Source: Cordylochernes scorpioides
Lineage: Eukaryota > Arthropoda > Arachnida > Pseudoscorpiones > Chernetidae
Direction of reading: 5' to 3'
DNA length: 64,000 nucleotides
Assembly (NCBI GenBank): GCA_030710605.1
Contig: CP092876.1
Location: 67,828,115-67,892,114, forward strand
How positions within the stretch are numbered: position 1 is the first letter of the stretch; the number at the start of each line of letters is the position of its first letter. Positions 40,194 through 50,859 of the stretch are shown one piece after another. A program made the translations under genes and the position numbers. The notes beneath the pieces were generated by a model. The model ran no database searches and was not told the origin of the DNA. It saw only the letters and a list, made by a program, of their open reading frames with translations.

Positions 40194-41722
40194 GAGTGTC
40201 TTTCCACAGTTCTCTTCTTTTTTTTTTTCGTTCCCGGTTGGTTTTCATATCGCAGTTAGCTCTCTACCTGGACACATCGTTGCTCTCTAGCTCTTGCTCC
40301 TGCCATGGCTCCCTCTAGGAAGAAGAAGAAGGAGGCCGAGAATGCCGAAAAGCCCATCATAACCCTCGCCCAACTGGAGATGGAGAATGAAAAGGCGAAG
40401 TACGAACTCCATCAAACAATACATATGCTTCACCCTCACACCCAACAAAACCTTCACCAATTCATAACGAGTTTCGTCAATTTACGGACTGAGCAGATCA
40501 AGGCCCTCATTGCCGAGGTAGAGAACCTCTCTGGCACCCTCGAGTCCTTCAAGGAACTGGACGAAATCAAGCCACCTACAGCCTGCCACAGCACTCAAAC
40601 CAGCCCTTCTCCCTCCTGCAAGGAAACCAGCTCCCAGACTGACCCAACCAAGCCCGCCACTCCTGCTCCTACCAAAAGGAAGCAGACCGAGGCTTCAAAT
40701 CCTCCCGCAAAGAGGACCAACCTCAGAGGTCCCGCAAAACCTGCGCCTTCCCGCCCCACCAAGCCTGCGGCCGCCCAAGTGGTCCTCCATGGGGAAAAAT
40801 CGGCGGCCCACGCAGTGGTCATAGCTGATGACCCACAGGCCGACCCAAGAGCAATGCTCAAAGCTGTCCGCGCTGCCCACACTCTACCACAAGGCGTTTG
40901 GGCCTCCCTGCAAACCAAAGGGAAGCTTGTCCTCCACTCCAGCAACCCAGATACCATCCCAGCTGTTACCACCTCTTTGCCAACAAGCTGGAAGGCATGA
41001 AGGTCCGCCAACAGAAGGTGATCCTGCCTCGCATCTGCCTCTTCAAAGTGGATGAGGAAACATCCAACTCCACCATTGAAGAGACGCTGCTGGCAACCCC
41101 TGCTGTCAGCCAACTCCCTGGGGACAAGGTGGTGCGCGTGGCGCATCGTTCTGCACCCAGAAACGGAACATGCACCGCCTTCATCGAGGTGGACCTCACA
41201 ACCTTCAGAGCTCTGGGCATCCGCGGAAGGATCGTGGTGGATGGAGTGATCCTCAACTTCGAGGAATCCATCCGCGCACGAGTCTGCTTCCGCTGTTGTG
41301 GCTTCGGCCACAACTCTGCCCAATGCACCAGAGATCCCAAGTGCTTCCACTGCGGTGAAGGCGGCCATGAAGGCCGTACCTGCCCCTCCGCTGCCGACCG
41401 TCGCACCTCCAAGTGCGCCAATTGCTGTGCCAAGGACCTCTCAGACAAGCACGAGGCGAGAGCCTCTAGCTGCCCCACCTTGAAGCTTAGAGCCCTCAAG
41501 TTCTAGGCTTCCAGGACCTCCTGCCGCCTCAACTGGCCTTCATCCCGGCTTCTCACCCATCAAGGCGTTGTTTCCCTGACCTCTCCAGCTTCCTCCCCCC
41601 CTGCGATGACTCCTCCACTGCCAGATCCTAGGATCCCTTGCCACCAGCTCGCGTTCTGCAGCCATAGTAGGGCTAGAAGACCCTTTTTTGTAGGCCAATT
41701 AGCCCGGATTCTCAACTAACTC
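40194..41722 (+). mobile_element. Gag-only LINE-like unit 3
   Basis: 1529 bp. More diverged than units 1 and 2 in both leader and 3' UTR, yet it begins with the same junction and keeps a GGGCT/AGCCC 3' hairpin near 41662-41706. Confidence 0.7.
40305..41506 (+). pseudogene. Gag-like ORF1 protein, unit 3 (one frameshift)
   Basis: MAPSRKKKKEAE at 40305 reads to about 40980, where a one-base indel shifts the frame; the remainder ends at 41506 with CFRCCGFGHNSAQC, CFHCGEGGHEGRTC and CANC...H...C. Compared with unit 2 it has an N-terminal insertion (KKEAENAEKP) and a shorter linker. Divergence includes many synonymous-type changes, so it spent time under constraint as a separate copy before decay. 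Confidence 0.7.
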
Positions 41723-42110
41723 GAGTGTCTTTCCTGGAGGTAGCCATTCAACAAAGATTGAATTAATTAAGAAGAAGACAAACTAGTTTTTAGTTAACAA
41801 TAGTATTATTTTATGGGATATAGCAGCACTTGGAAGTTTTTTACTGTTTTTAAACGATAGAATATTGTGCTAGTGAAAATTATTTAATATTACACCAATC
41901 ACTAATAATCAATGTCTTTCCTGGAGGTAGCCATTCAACAAAGATTGAATTAGTTTGGAACACAAGCTAGTTTTTAGTTAACAATAGTATTCTTTTATGA
42001 GGGATGGTCATACATGGATTTTTTTTACTGTTTTCAAACGATAGAATTTTGTGCTAGTGAAAATTATCTGAGATTATACAAAGCACTAACACACCACACA
42101 GAACACACAA
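41723..42110 (+). repeat. Two short units ending the gag array
   Basis: A segment of about 182 bp starting GAGTGTCTTTCCTGGAGG (41723) recurs at about 41905 with AATGTCTTTCCTGGAGG. Both contain CATTCAACAAAGATTGAATTA and GTTAACAATAGTATT, and end CACCAATCACTAATAAT or similar, the same sequence that precedes unit 1 (37076-37092). A last GAGTGTATTTTTATT occurs at 42113. These are probably the 3' ends of severely 5'-truncated members of the array. Confidence 0.6.
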
Positions 42111-42399
42111 TGAGTGTATTTTTATTGGCCTAAATAACGTGCTTATATATGAGGCTATAGCGAGGTTTGACCGTTTTCCCATTATGACTGCATTTTACAA
42201 GAGTGACTTTGCAAAATTGCTTCTTTCAAATCAACGAATTTAGGAATTTCTTGATTTCACGCTTTAAAAAATATTTTAAAAGTAAAGGCTGGTCAACTCA
42301 CTAGAAAATAAAGAGTTAATTCTGCATTGAAACAAAAGTAAACAACCAAAGCACTTTATTTAACTTCAAATATTATTTTATTGGCGTTTTAATAATGTA
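42111..42399. other. AT-rich spacer
   Basis: No gene or repeat recognised. Confidence 0.4.
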
Positions 42400-42495
42400 A
42401 AATATTTTCTCCCGTAGAAGGACTTTCTTGCCTGAAAGCTTGAGAGACTTTTAAATAAAAACATTTTAAAAATAAACTTTTCCCTGGAGGCTTAA
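42400..42495 (+). repeat. PLE 3'-end fragment with hammerhead-like remnant
   Basis: TAAAATATTTTCTCCCGTAG followed by GCCTGAAAGCTTGA and CTTTTCCCTGGAGGC. An inverted copy occurs at 51725-51850. CCGTAGAAGG, a weak stem, then TGAAAGCTTG has the layout of the PLE motifs at 2960 and 7950. Degenerate. Confidence 0.4.
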
Positions 42496-43535
42496 TGTTT
42501 TTGTTTTAATATTGATTTTTTTCTTTAGCATCAGTATCATTCAGTGCACATGGTCAGGGAATTATTTTTATTATATTCTTAATTTCAATTATTAATGACC
42601 GCATGACTTTATTGTATATGAAATAACTTTAAATAAACACTTCGCTATTCTCAATATAGATTTTTGTATTTTGGAATATTCGTTAGAATAATAAAAATGT
42701 TTGATCGTTTATTATGATTTGATTCACTAGGAATGCTTTAATGAGGAGTATTTGAACCAACATTTTTTTTATGATGAACAATTATTTTTTAAAACATTTT
42801 TTTTTCAAAAAATAATTTTTCAATTCAATGAAAATTTTATTTAAAAATAATACATTTTTTTAATATTCTAGAATTTAATCATCTAAAAATGATTTACATA
42901 AAGCTATGTAAATTACGTTTTGTTGATTTTTTTTAAACAGAACACGCGCGAGTGTTTAAAGAAGATATTAAAACAAGTAATTTAAGGTAAGAAATGTTTT
43001 AATTTTTATTTTCACAATGTTTGCTCTATTCTCTTTTAAAAGATACATTTATAGAGTTTTAGTTACCGTATCTTTTTGTTATTATCATGGAAAACACCAA
43101 ATTAAATTCCTTTCTATACGGTATTGCATTAGAGTTAGTTTCTCACGCCAGTAATAAATGTAAAACGACGCTTGGGTCATGTCCAACTTCTGATTGACCC
43201 GCATTTTACATACCTTGTAGGGTCGTATACATATTTTTTTTTCATGAAAATACCAAGAAATGTAGATTTCTTTTTCAGGAGGGGTCGGGTAGAGTCAGTA
43301 TATAATTATCAAAATTTTACAGCTCTAAAATATGAAAAATGTTTTGTTTAATATCTACTTTCATTCTTCGAATATCTTATATGTTAATTTATATATTCAG
43401 ATACCTATATGCAAAATTTATCAATTTATTGTTGGAGAAGAGTAACAAATATCAATTTATCTTGACAATACTGGATTCAGTATTGTAATTGTGATTTCGC
43501 GATTATTGTTCAAAAAATGTTCGTTAGGCAAACTT
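42496..43535. other. AT-rich spacer, no gene seen
   Basis: Over 1 kb of strongly AT-rich sequence with homopolymer runs. No ORF or repeat assigned. Confidence 0.5.
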
Positions 43536-43582
43536 TCACTCAGGTAAAACAATCCGGGCGAAGCCGGGTATATTCTCTAGCT
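43536..43582 (-). repeat. 5' end of the interspersed short repeat
   Basis: The minus strand reads CTAGAGAATATACCCGGCTT then CGCCCGG and CTGAGTGAAAGTTTGCCTAA, matching the first 60 bp of the family at 16771. Confidence 0.55.
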
Positions 43583-44276
43583 ATAATATAAATTTACCTT
43601 TCAGAGATTATCATATTTTGATAGAGTATAAATTTTATCATGATTATTTGTACATTTAACACCACTAGATCTATACACTGAACCGGGTGTGTTTGGCGAT
43701 ATTATTACTATTATTAAAATTCAAATTTGTAAATTTTAAATTTGACGTTCTGCGGGGCTCTAGGAACCTGGGTTACAAATATCACACTACTTGAATGTTG
43801 GCGCGAGGTTGCACCAATCAAGGCCTGAGCCATGAACGCCAAGACTTTGGATCACCACCTACGAGGAAGATAGCAATTGAATAAACATCACAATCTTTAA
43901 ATTCTTCATTAATAACTCTTTGTTTGTATTTATTATGGAAACCCGCATAGAAAACGTAGATAACACAAAGGAGGAAATCAAGGTCGACGTCTCTGCGAAC
44001 TGCAACCCGGTGTAACTATGAATATAGATAACGAAGTTGTATCACGTAGTTAAAAGATAGTCTCCTATATATATACATACAATTTGTAGATGCTCTTGGA
44101 TAAATGGTTATTTTAACTCGATGTTTACTGAAGCCCGCTAGAACTATGAATATAGATTACGAAATTGTATCACGTAGTTAAAATACAGTCTTCTATATAT
44201 ATATACATACAATTTGTAGATGCTCTTGGAATAATGGTTATTTTAACCCAATGTTTACCTACGTCCCCTGTTGCAG
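43583..44276. other. Upstream region of candidate host gene with 128-bp duplication
   Basis: Contains a short ORF with ATG at 43935 (METRIENVDNTKEEIKV...), which could be part of a 5' exon but whose possible donor sites do not match the phase of the next exon. A 128-bp segment beginning AACTATGAATATAGAT is tandemly duplicated (44014 and 44142). The end (44265-44276) is a pyrimidine/TTGCAG acceptor. Confidence 0.4.
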
Positions 44277-44659
44277 GAATAGACATGCCATCGCTCTGCC
44301 CCGATATATACAAGTTACGCGTAGAAGGCTATGTGGCGCACTGCCGAAACTCTGATTTGGACCTCGTACTTCTTTCTGAAGACAAGGCTATTTTTGTCTA
44401 TGCCAGGGATAGAATGCCAGCGAACATGAACCATCAACAAGTAGTCGCGATAGGCGCGGCCTCACGTCTAGGGGCTCTGAAAGCCTGCAATCAAAAGGCC
44501 AGCGTGTTCCTGGTAGATCACAGAGTTGGTATTCTCAATCTGGACCTTGAGGCCAACAGAGAGAAGTTTAGAGGCGAATTCAGGATTGGGGACGAACCGC
44601 CAGAGAACATCAATGTTCAGTATTTGATTTGGTCCAGGCCACCGGCTGACGATACAATC
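44277..44659 (+). CDS. Candidate host exon of an unrecognised gene
   Basis: Bounded by TTGCAG at 44271-44276 and GTAAGT at 44660, with balanced codon use unlike the AT-rich flanks. It encodes 127 residues after a split first codon (GIDMPSLCPDIYKLRVEGYV ... YLIWSRPPADDTI). The first ATG inside is at 44285. Secondary-structure-like alternation and no low complexity suggest a folded domain, but I do not recognise the family. It ends in phase 0. It is one of very few segments in the window that look like a cellular gene rather than an element. The next candidate exon is 5.2 kb away across the minisatellite. Confidence 0.55.
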
Positions 44660-45465
44660 GTAAGTTAAACTCTCTCTTTTTACTTGCCATAGTACACGTG
44701 GTAAAGGCCATGATTATCATAGCGGGTATCATCATAGTGACAATCATAGGTATAATCATAACGACAGCTTCTACTGCAAGTGCACCACATAGCTACACAT
44801 ATAGAAATCAGTTCGCCCCTTACAACTCTGTCAGAGCCCCGTTTGGTAATTGCACGCACCGGTGGGGTTAGCCATTGGTAAATATCGGATTCCATTGAAC
44901 CATTTTTACTCTTAAAATGGTCCAATGCGGAATTATATTCTGAAATGTAGCTATCTACAGTTTATACCAGTTGTCCACCAACCCGCTACTGGTGTGAACG
45001 ATGCAGAGAACTTATCCACGCACTCAATACTTCTAAGTACGAGTAGTATGAAATATTATTATTGTATTTCATAATTATTCACAACCTCGAAACTGATGGT
45101 AAGAAAGACTTCATATACTAGGGTGTTAGGCCATTTAGTGAACTGATCTGGAACGACAGCCAGTACTAAACCTCAATAAAGTTTATCCTAACCTAAATAA
45201 CAGATCAATTAACTCATCACACAGGGTGTATAACAATTCTTACAATTCTGAAATCTTCCATTGCAGTATGAGATCCGTCTTTCACGATTTATATAATTAA
45301 AAGGCCTAAAATTGAATAACGCATAAATACAACTCCGTGAATGAATTTTTATTTAAGAGTATAGATAAAACGAATATGAACTATTTAAAAATAGCCCAAA
45401 GGCTGAAACATAACCAGTATTATCTCTTCATTAAAATATATTATTATGATGCATTAGCGCGCCAT
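44660..45465. other. Intron-like sequence
   Basis: A pyrimidine tract and ATAG at 44665-44690 precede a low-complexity stretch of ATCATA/TCATAG repeats (44706-44765) that stays open in two frames. The rest has no recognised feature. Confidence 0.35.
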
Positions 45466-45470
45466 CTGTT

Positions 45471-45597
45471 ATGAAAAATTGAAACTATTATAGACTCTTA
45501 TGATTCTTTTAAACAACTTCCATTGCACTAAGGGCAGTATAAATTGTTTAATTTTCAAAAGAATCATACGAGTCCATAATAAGTTTCGAATTTTCAT
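45471..45597. repeat. Imperfect hairpin repeat with 40-bp arms
   Basis: 45471-45510 (ATGAAAAATTGAAACTATTA...) is complementary, with a few mismatches, to 45557-45597, with a 46-bp loop that resembles a piece of the permuted-hammerhead repeat family. Foldback or decayed MITE. Confidence 0.55.
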
Positions 45598-45849
45598 AAA
45601 AAATATATTATCCTCATAAATATTTTACTTATTTGACTCTGGGTCTTCATACGATATGTATGAGAGATATTTGCTAAAATTTAGAAAATATTTTACAAAC
45701 AAATTAGTAATGATCTCGTATTTTAGAAATATGCTTCGAAATTTTCATTTTCTTTATTGTTTTTATAGTTTTGTGTAAATTATAATTTTACTAATGATTT
45801 CATTTGAATGCAATCTTACAAAATAATCCATTTTTGAATAAAAAATTGA
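45598..45849. other. AT-rich spacer
   Basis: No feature seen. Confidence 0.4.
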
Positions 45850-46350
45850 AATATTTGTAAAGGGAGACAAGATTTCACGCGGTCGCGATTCATCAGACCA
45901 AAGGCCCCGGGAAGACGTACAACATATAAATACAATATAGATTAGAGAAATAAATTGTAAAACAAAATTTTAAAAATACATACAAATATTTAATAATGTA
46001 GAGGACCATGAGACAATTTCTATGGCACTAACTGCGTTTAACACTCTGGAACTACTGAGATAGTTCAGTTTTACGGTGTTATTGTCTTTGGAGATTAAAT
46101 ATTCTAGAATGTGTCTGATATATTTGGGTATTATGTTATGAAAATGGAAAAACATGTAACATCTTGTTGGTTGAATTAATGACCTGTAGAATATTTTCGT
46201 GTTGAAATATTAAGAATTTGTTATTTTGATTTCAGATATTACAGATAAGATCTTTAATTCTTATGCTGGTGTCTCCTATGTAAGAGACGTTGCATTGTGG
46301 GTATAAGATGGAGAATATGGCGTTCTTCAATCTCATTTATGTTATGACAA
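45850..46350 (-). pseudogene. PLE GIY-YIG and 3' end relic
   Basis: On the minus strand AIFSILYPQCNVSYIGDTSIR (about 46320-46258) is the GIY-YIG core of a Penelope-like element. The downstream 300 bp are stop-riddled and end with a hammerhead-like motif at 45899-45863. Order and orientation match the better-preserved PLEs at 1042 and 6831. The family is different again by sequence. Confidence 0.6.
45863..45899 (-). ncRNA. Hammerhead-like motif at PLE 3' end
   Basis: The minus strand reads CTGATGA (45896-45890), a short imperfect GC stem (ATCGCG...CGCGT), GAAA (45876-45873) and CTTGTC. Both invariant boxes are intact, unlike the motifs at 2960 and 7950, but stem I pairing is not apparent. Confidence 0.5.
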
Positions 46351-46669
46351 TTGTTTACACCATTCATGACTTCAACTAAAGAGACAAACAATAAATATAA
46401 AAAGAAAACAACAACCTCTGTGGGAAAATCTGAAATTCTTAACGGTTCGACTTTTGCGGAAAGGGACAACTAATCATCCCATAGTTCTAAATTTAGGATC
46501 GTTGTAATGGATTTAGAATTTTTCTCATTTTTGAATCTTTTTTTTTTTCTTGAGGACATGTTCACCCATTCTTGATCATTCCAGTTAGTGTTCCTCGATG
46601 TCCGGATATGAGACCTTCCAATTTGTGGTTGGGAGGTTGTTAGATATCAACTTTCCGATTTATATGGTT
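46351..46669. other. Unassigned spacer
   Basis: Minus-strand fragment near 46560-46630 (SRNTNWNDQEW) faintly resembles LINE endonuclease sequence; not enough to call. Confidence 0.25.
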
Positions 46670-46920
46670 TAATGCTTTCAGCGGTTTCGTCAATTGAATC
46701 TAACAGACCATTTCTTCAGAGCTTTAATAATATATTGGATCATTCTGATTTTATATGCGCTACTCTGAAGGGTAGAATCTCAGAAATATATTAACTCAAA
46801 CTATGGACAAAAAATTTTAAGGCAGTAGAATTGCATATAATATTTGCATCGAGCAATGCACTTGTGCAAACAACAACGATAAGGCCAGTCAGGCATAATT
46901 TAATGTAAACAGTAGGGACA
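46670..46920 (-). repeat. Permuted hammerhead repeat, truncated (copy 3)
   Basis: The minus strand matches the 26070-26360 copy (GCATTGCTCGATGCAAATAT ... CAATTGACGAAACCGCTGAA) and stops before the CTGATGA box. Confidence 0.55.
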
Positions 46921-46929
46921 ATAAAAATT

Positions 46930-47290
46930 TTGATATTTGTATAAGAGAAACTACGCGTCTGAATATTTTCATTTGCTATATTTAGATGGCGCGTTATTGC
47001 TCAATGCAAATATTATAGGTAATTATACTGTCCTAAAAACCTATGCATTGAACCCTTCAATATGTAGCATATATTAGCAGAATGATCAAATACAGTATTA
47101 AAGCTCTAAAAAGAGGTCTGGTAGATCAAATTGGCGAAACAGCTGGGAGGGTTCATCACTGATGAACCAAGCCCTCCTAATATTTCATCGCAATTAGAAA
47201 AGTTAAGTTTGATATATGTATAGGAATAACATTCGGGTCTGAGAATGTTTTCATTCGCTATGTTTAGAGGGCGCGTTATTGCTTTATATT
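46930..47290 (+). repeat. Permuted hammerhead repeat, partial tandem (copy 4)
   Basis: The first unit begins at 46930 (TTGATATTTGTATAAG) and a second starts at 47209 (TTGATATATGTATAGG), giving a 279-bp period. The boxes between them are TTGGC (47131-47135), GAAA (47136-47139), CTGATGA (47159-47165) and ACCAA (47166-47170). This shows the family can be tandem, so the boxes at the unit junction could act across neighbouring units. Confidence 0.6.
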
Positions 47291-47299
47291 AATCATATA

Positions 47300-49790
47300 C
47301 TATAGTTGTAATTTGAGAGCTATACTTGTTGATGATCCTCTACTATATTTGACATTTAAGAGCTATACTTGTTGATGATCCTATACTATAGTTGGCATTT
47401 GAGAGCTACAATTGGTGATGATCCTCTACTATAGTTGACATTTGAGAGCTATACTTGTTGATGATCCTCTATAATAGTTAGCATTTGAGAGCTATACTTG
47501 TTGATGATCCTCTACACTATAGTTGACATTTGAGAGCTATACTTGTTGATGATCCTCTACTATAGTTGACATTTGAGAGCTATACTTGTTGATGATCCTC
47601 TATAATAGTTAGCATTTGAGAGCTATACCTGTTGATGATCCTCTACTATAGTTGACATTTGAGAGCTATACTTGTTGATGATCTTCTACTATAGTTGACA
47701 TTTGAGAGCTATACTTGTAGATGATTTTCCTACTATAGTTGACATTTGAGAGCTATACCTGTTGATGATCCTCTACTATAGTTGACATTTGAGAGCTATA
47801 CTTGTTGATGATTCTATACTATAGTTGACATTTGAGAGCTATACTTGTTGATGATCCTCTACTATCATTTGACATTTGAGATATATACTTGTTGATGATT
47901 CTTTACTATAGTTGACATTTGAGAGCTATACTTGTTGATGTTCCTCTACTATAGTTGACATTTGAGAGATATACTTGTTGATGATGCTCTACTATAGTTG
48001 ACATTTGAGAGCTATACTTGTTGATGATCCTCTACACTATAGTTGACATTTGAGAGCTATACTTGTTGATGATCCTCTACTATAGTTGACATTTGAGAGT
48101 TATACTTGTTGATGATCCTCTACTATAGTTGACATTGGAGAGCTCTACTTGTTGATGATCCTATACTATAGTTGACATTTGAGAGCTATACTTGATGATC
48201 CTCTACTATAGTTAACATTTGAGAGCTATACTTGATTATCCTCTACTATAGTTGGCATTTGAGAGCTCTACTTGTTGATGATCCTCTACTATAGTTGACA
48301 TATGAGAGCTATACTTGTTGATGATCCTCTACTATAGTTGACATTTGAGAGCTATACTTGTTGACGATCCTATACTATAGTTAGCATTTGAGAGCTCTAC
48401 TTGTTGATGATCCTCTACTATAGTTGACATTTGAGAGATATACTTGTTGATGATCCTCTACTATAGTTGACATTTGAGAGATATACTTGTTGATGATCCT
48501 CTACTATAGTTGACATTTGAGAGATATACTTGTTGATGATCCTCTACTATAGTTGACATTGGAGAGCTATACTTGTTGATTATCCTCTACTATAGTTGAC
48601 ATTTGAGAAATATACTTGTTGATGATCTTCTACTATAGTTGATATTTGAGAGATATACTTGTTGATGATCCTCGACTATAGTTGACATTTGAGAGTTACA
48701 CTTGTTGATGATCCTATACTATAGTTGGCATTTGAGAGCTCTACTTGTTGATGATCCTCTACTATAGTTTACATTTGAGAGATATACTTGTTGATGATCC
48801 TCTACTATAGTTGACATTTGAGAGATATACTTGTTGCTGATCTTCTACTATAGTTGACATTTGAGAGCTCTACTTGTTGATGATCCTATACTATAGTTGA
48901 CATTTGAGAGATATACTTGTTGATGATCCTCGACTATAGTTGACATTTGAGAGCTACACTTGTTGATGATCCTATACTATAGTTGACATTTGAGAGCTCT
49001 ACTTGTTGATGATCCTCTACTCTAGTTTACATTTGAGAGATGTACTTGTTGATGATCCTCTACTATAGTTGACATTTGAGAGCTCTACTTGTTGATGATC
49101 CTCTACTATAGTTGACATTTGAGAGCTATACTTGTTGATGATCCTCTACTATAGTTGACATTTGAGAGCTATACTTGTTGATCATCCTCTACTATAGTTG
49201 ACATTTGAGAGATATACTTGTTGATGATCCTCTACTATAGTTGACATTTGAGATATACTTGTTGATGATCCTCTACTATAGTTGACATTTGAGAGATATA
49301 CTTGTTGATGATCCTCTACTATAGTTGACATTTGAGAGCTCTACTTGTTGATGATCCTCTACTATAGTTGACATTTGAGAGCTACACTTGTTGATGATCC
49401 TACACTATAGTTGACATTTGAGAGCTACACTTGTTGATGATCCTATACTATAGTTGACATTTGAAAGCTATACTTGTTGTTGATCCTCTACTATAGTTGA
49501 CATTTGAGAGCTCTCCTTGTTGATGATCCTCTACTATAGTTGACATTCGAGAGATATACTTGTTGATGATCCTCTACTATAGTTGACATTTGAGAGATAT
49601 ACTTGTTGATGATCCTCTACTATAGTTGACATTTGAGAGCTCTACTTGTTGATGATCCTCTACTATAGTTGACATTTGAGAGCTACACTTGTTGATGATC
49701 CTCTACTATAGTTGACATTTGAGAGATATACTTGTTGATGATCCACTACTCTAGTTGATATTTGAGAGCTACGCTTTTTGATAATGATCT
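47300..49790. repeat. Minisatellite, 43-bp unit, about 57 copies
   Basis: Continuous tandem repeats of CTACTATAGTTGACATTTGA followed by GAGCTATACTTGTTGATGATCCT or variants (GAGATATA, GAGCTCTA). Units vary by substitutions and small indels, with interleaved variant types that mark older block duplications. There are no unique spacers. It lies in the interval between two candidate exons (44659 and 49866). Confidence 0.95.
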
Positions 49791-49865
49791 ATTTAAGTAA
49801 TATTTGATAACTATATCTGTTGGTGATCCTACACTATAGATAACTTGATGTTATGTTGCGGCAGG

Positions 49866-49972
49866 ATTTCGTGAAAATAACCGATACTATTATCAAAATA
49901 GACGCGAGAAAAGTCATAATTTCCGGGGAGAACAAACGTAGGCTAACTTTTCCACCAAGTTGTAGTCAAAGG
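49866..49972 (+). CDS. Candidate host exon after the minisatellite
   Basis: Bounded by GCGGCAG (ends 49865) and GTAAGTT (49973). Joined in phase 0 to the exon ending at 44659, it adds DFVKITDTIIKIDARKVII and then stops at TAA 49944-49946. In the other possible phase (one base carried over) it is open throughout (FRENNRYYYQNRREKSHNS...). The two readings cannot both be right; the first obeys GT-AG splicing directly, the second needs an unseen intermediate exon. Both splice sites look strong. Family unknown. Confidence 0.45.
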
Positions 49973-50183
49973 GTAAGTTCCTTCTTCTGTATTTCGACGG
50001 AGTGATGTCGTGTTGAACTGTGGCGGCTTGCCTAGAATAGACAATCACATAGCAAGTGGCTGAGAATTCTAAAAGCTTATTTACAAAAACCTATCTTAAA
50101 ATTTCGCGATCCAACCAAATATTCAATTTAAAATAGACAATATACAAACAAAGCCTCTTTTATTAGTGTCTTCTTCCCCTTAG
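49973..50183. other. Intron-like segment
   Basis: Begins GTAAGTT and ends CTTCTTCCCCTTAG. No other feature. Confidence 0.35.
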
Positions 50184-50281
50184 ATGACGAGACTTTTTCA
50201 AATCAATGTTCTGACTGCCCCGACACAATAAGGCCACATTTTCCTGTGGTCCTCCCCCTGGACTCTGAAGTATTTGACTAA
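50184..50281 (+). CDS. Possible terminal exon
   Basis: After the strong acceptor TTCTTCCCCTTAG, one frame is open to TAA at 50279-50281 (DDETFSNQCSDCPDTIRPHF...). It needs a carried-over base, whereas the preceding exon ends in phase 0, so direct joining fails in this frame. Read in phase 0 it stops after 15 codons. Confidence 0.3.
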
Positions 50282-50479
50282 ATTCTGGTCAGTTTCCATG
50301 GTGACTAACGTGGCAACGGCACCTATTTATAAATAAAATTTCAAATCTGATGAAAATGGACACGACAACAACATTACGCATTAATTTAATGTCTAACTGG
50401 CCTTTTATGAATTGTTTCCATTAGAACGATACTCTGGACTCAAGTATTCTACTCTCCTCAAAACTCCATGGTGTGCGTG
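50282..50479. other. Unassigned spacer
   Basis: No feature recognised. Confidence 0.35.
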
Positions 50480-50720
50480 AATATCATAACCAAGATTTCA
50501 CCTACAGTGTTTGCTATAGAAGCAGCAGAATTAAGCTAATATAATATTAGAGCTCTAAAATGCCTTATTAAACTGGCTAAACCTCTGGGAGGGTTCCCCA
50601 CTAATGAGGCACGTCTGCTATAATATTGTCATCTTGTGAGGACACTAAGAAAATTTTTTTTTAAGATAAAAAAATGTTCTTAATAGTTTTATTTCTTTTA
50701 TAGAGACGGCGCTAAATATA
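50480..50720 (+). repeat. Permuted hammerhead repeat, degenerate (copy 5)
   Basis: AGAGCTCTAAAATGCC, CTGGCTAAACC, CTGGGAGGGTTCCCCAC and CTAATGAGG align with copies at 26070, 36415 and 46930, but both core boxes have changed (TAAA for GAAA, CTAATGA), so this copy cannot form an active core. Confidence 0.55.
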
Positions 50721-50859
50721 TATAACATAAAAGTTGTAGGAGGATGATATTTATATACCAAAGGAGGGATTGCGTCTATTGGAGCGTAGGACGGGCTTAC
50801 CCAAGTCTAAACAGGAGGACCCGGACAGCAAACCCAAATGAGATCAACTCCTGTTGTAT

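Noticed and set aside
44700-44880. Frame encoding a run of Ile/Val that looks like a membrane helix (AMIIIAGIIIVTIIG)
   Set aside because: It derives from an ATCATA simple repeat, and another frame is equally open (His/Tyr-rich).
47300-49790. CRISPR-like array
   Set aside because: Units are contiguous with no unique spacers, and the genome is clearly eukaryotic.
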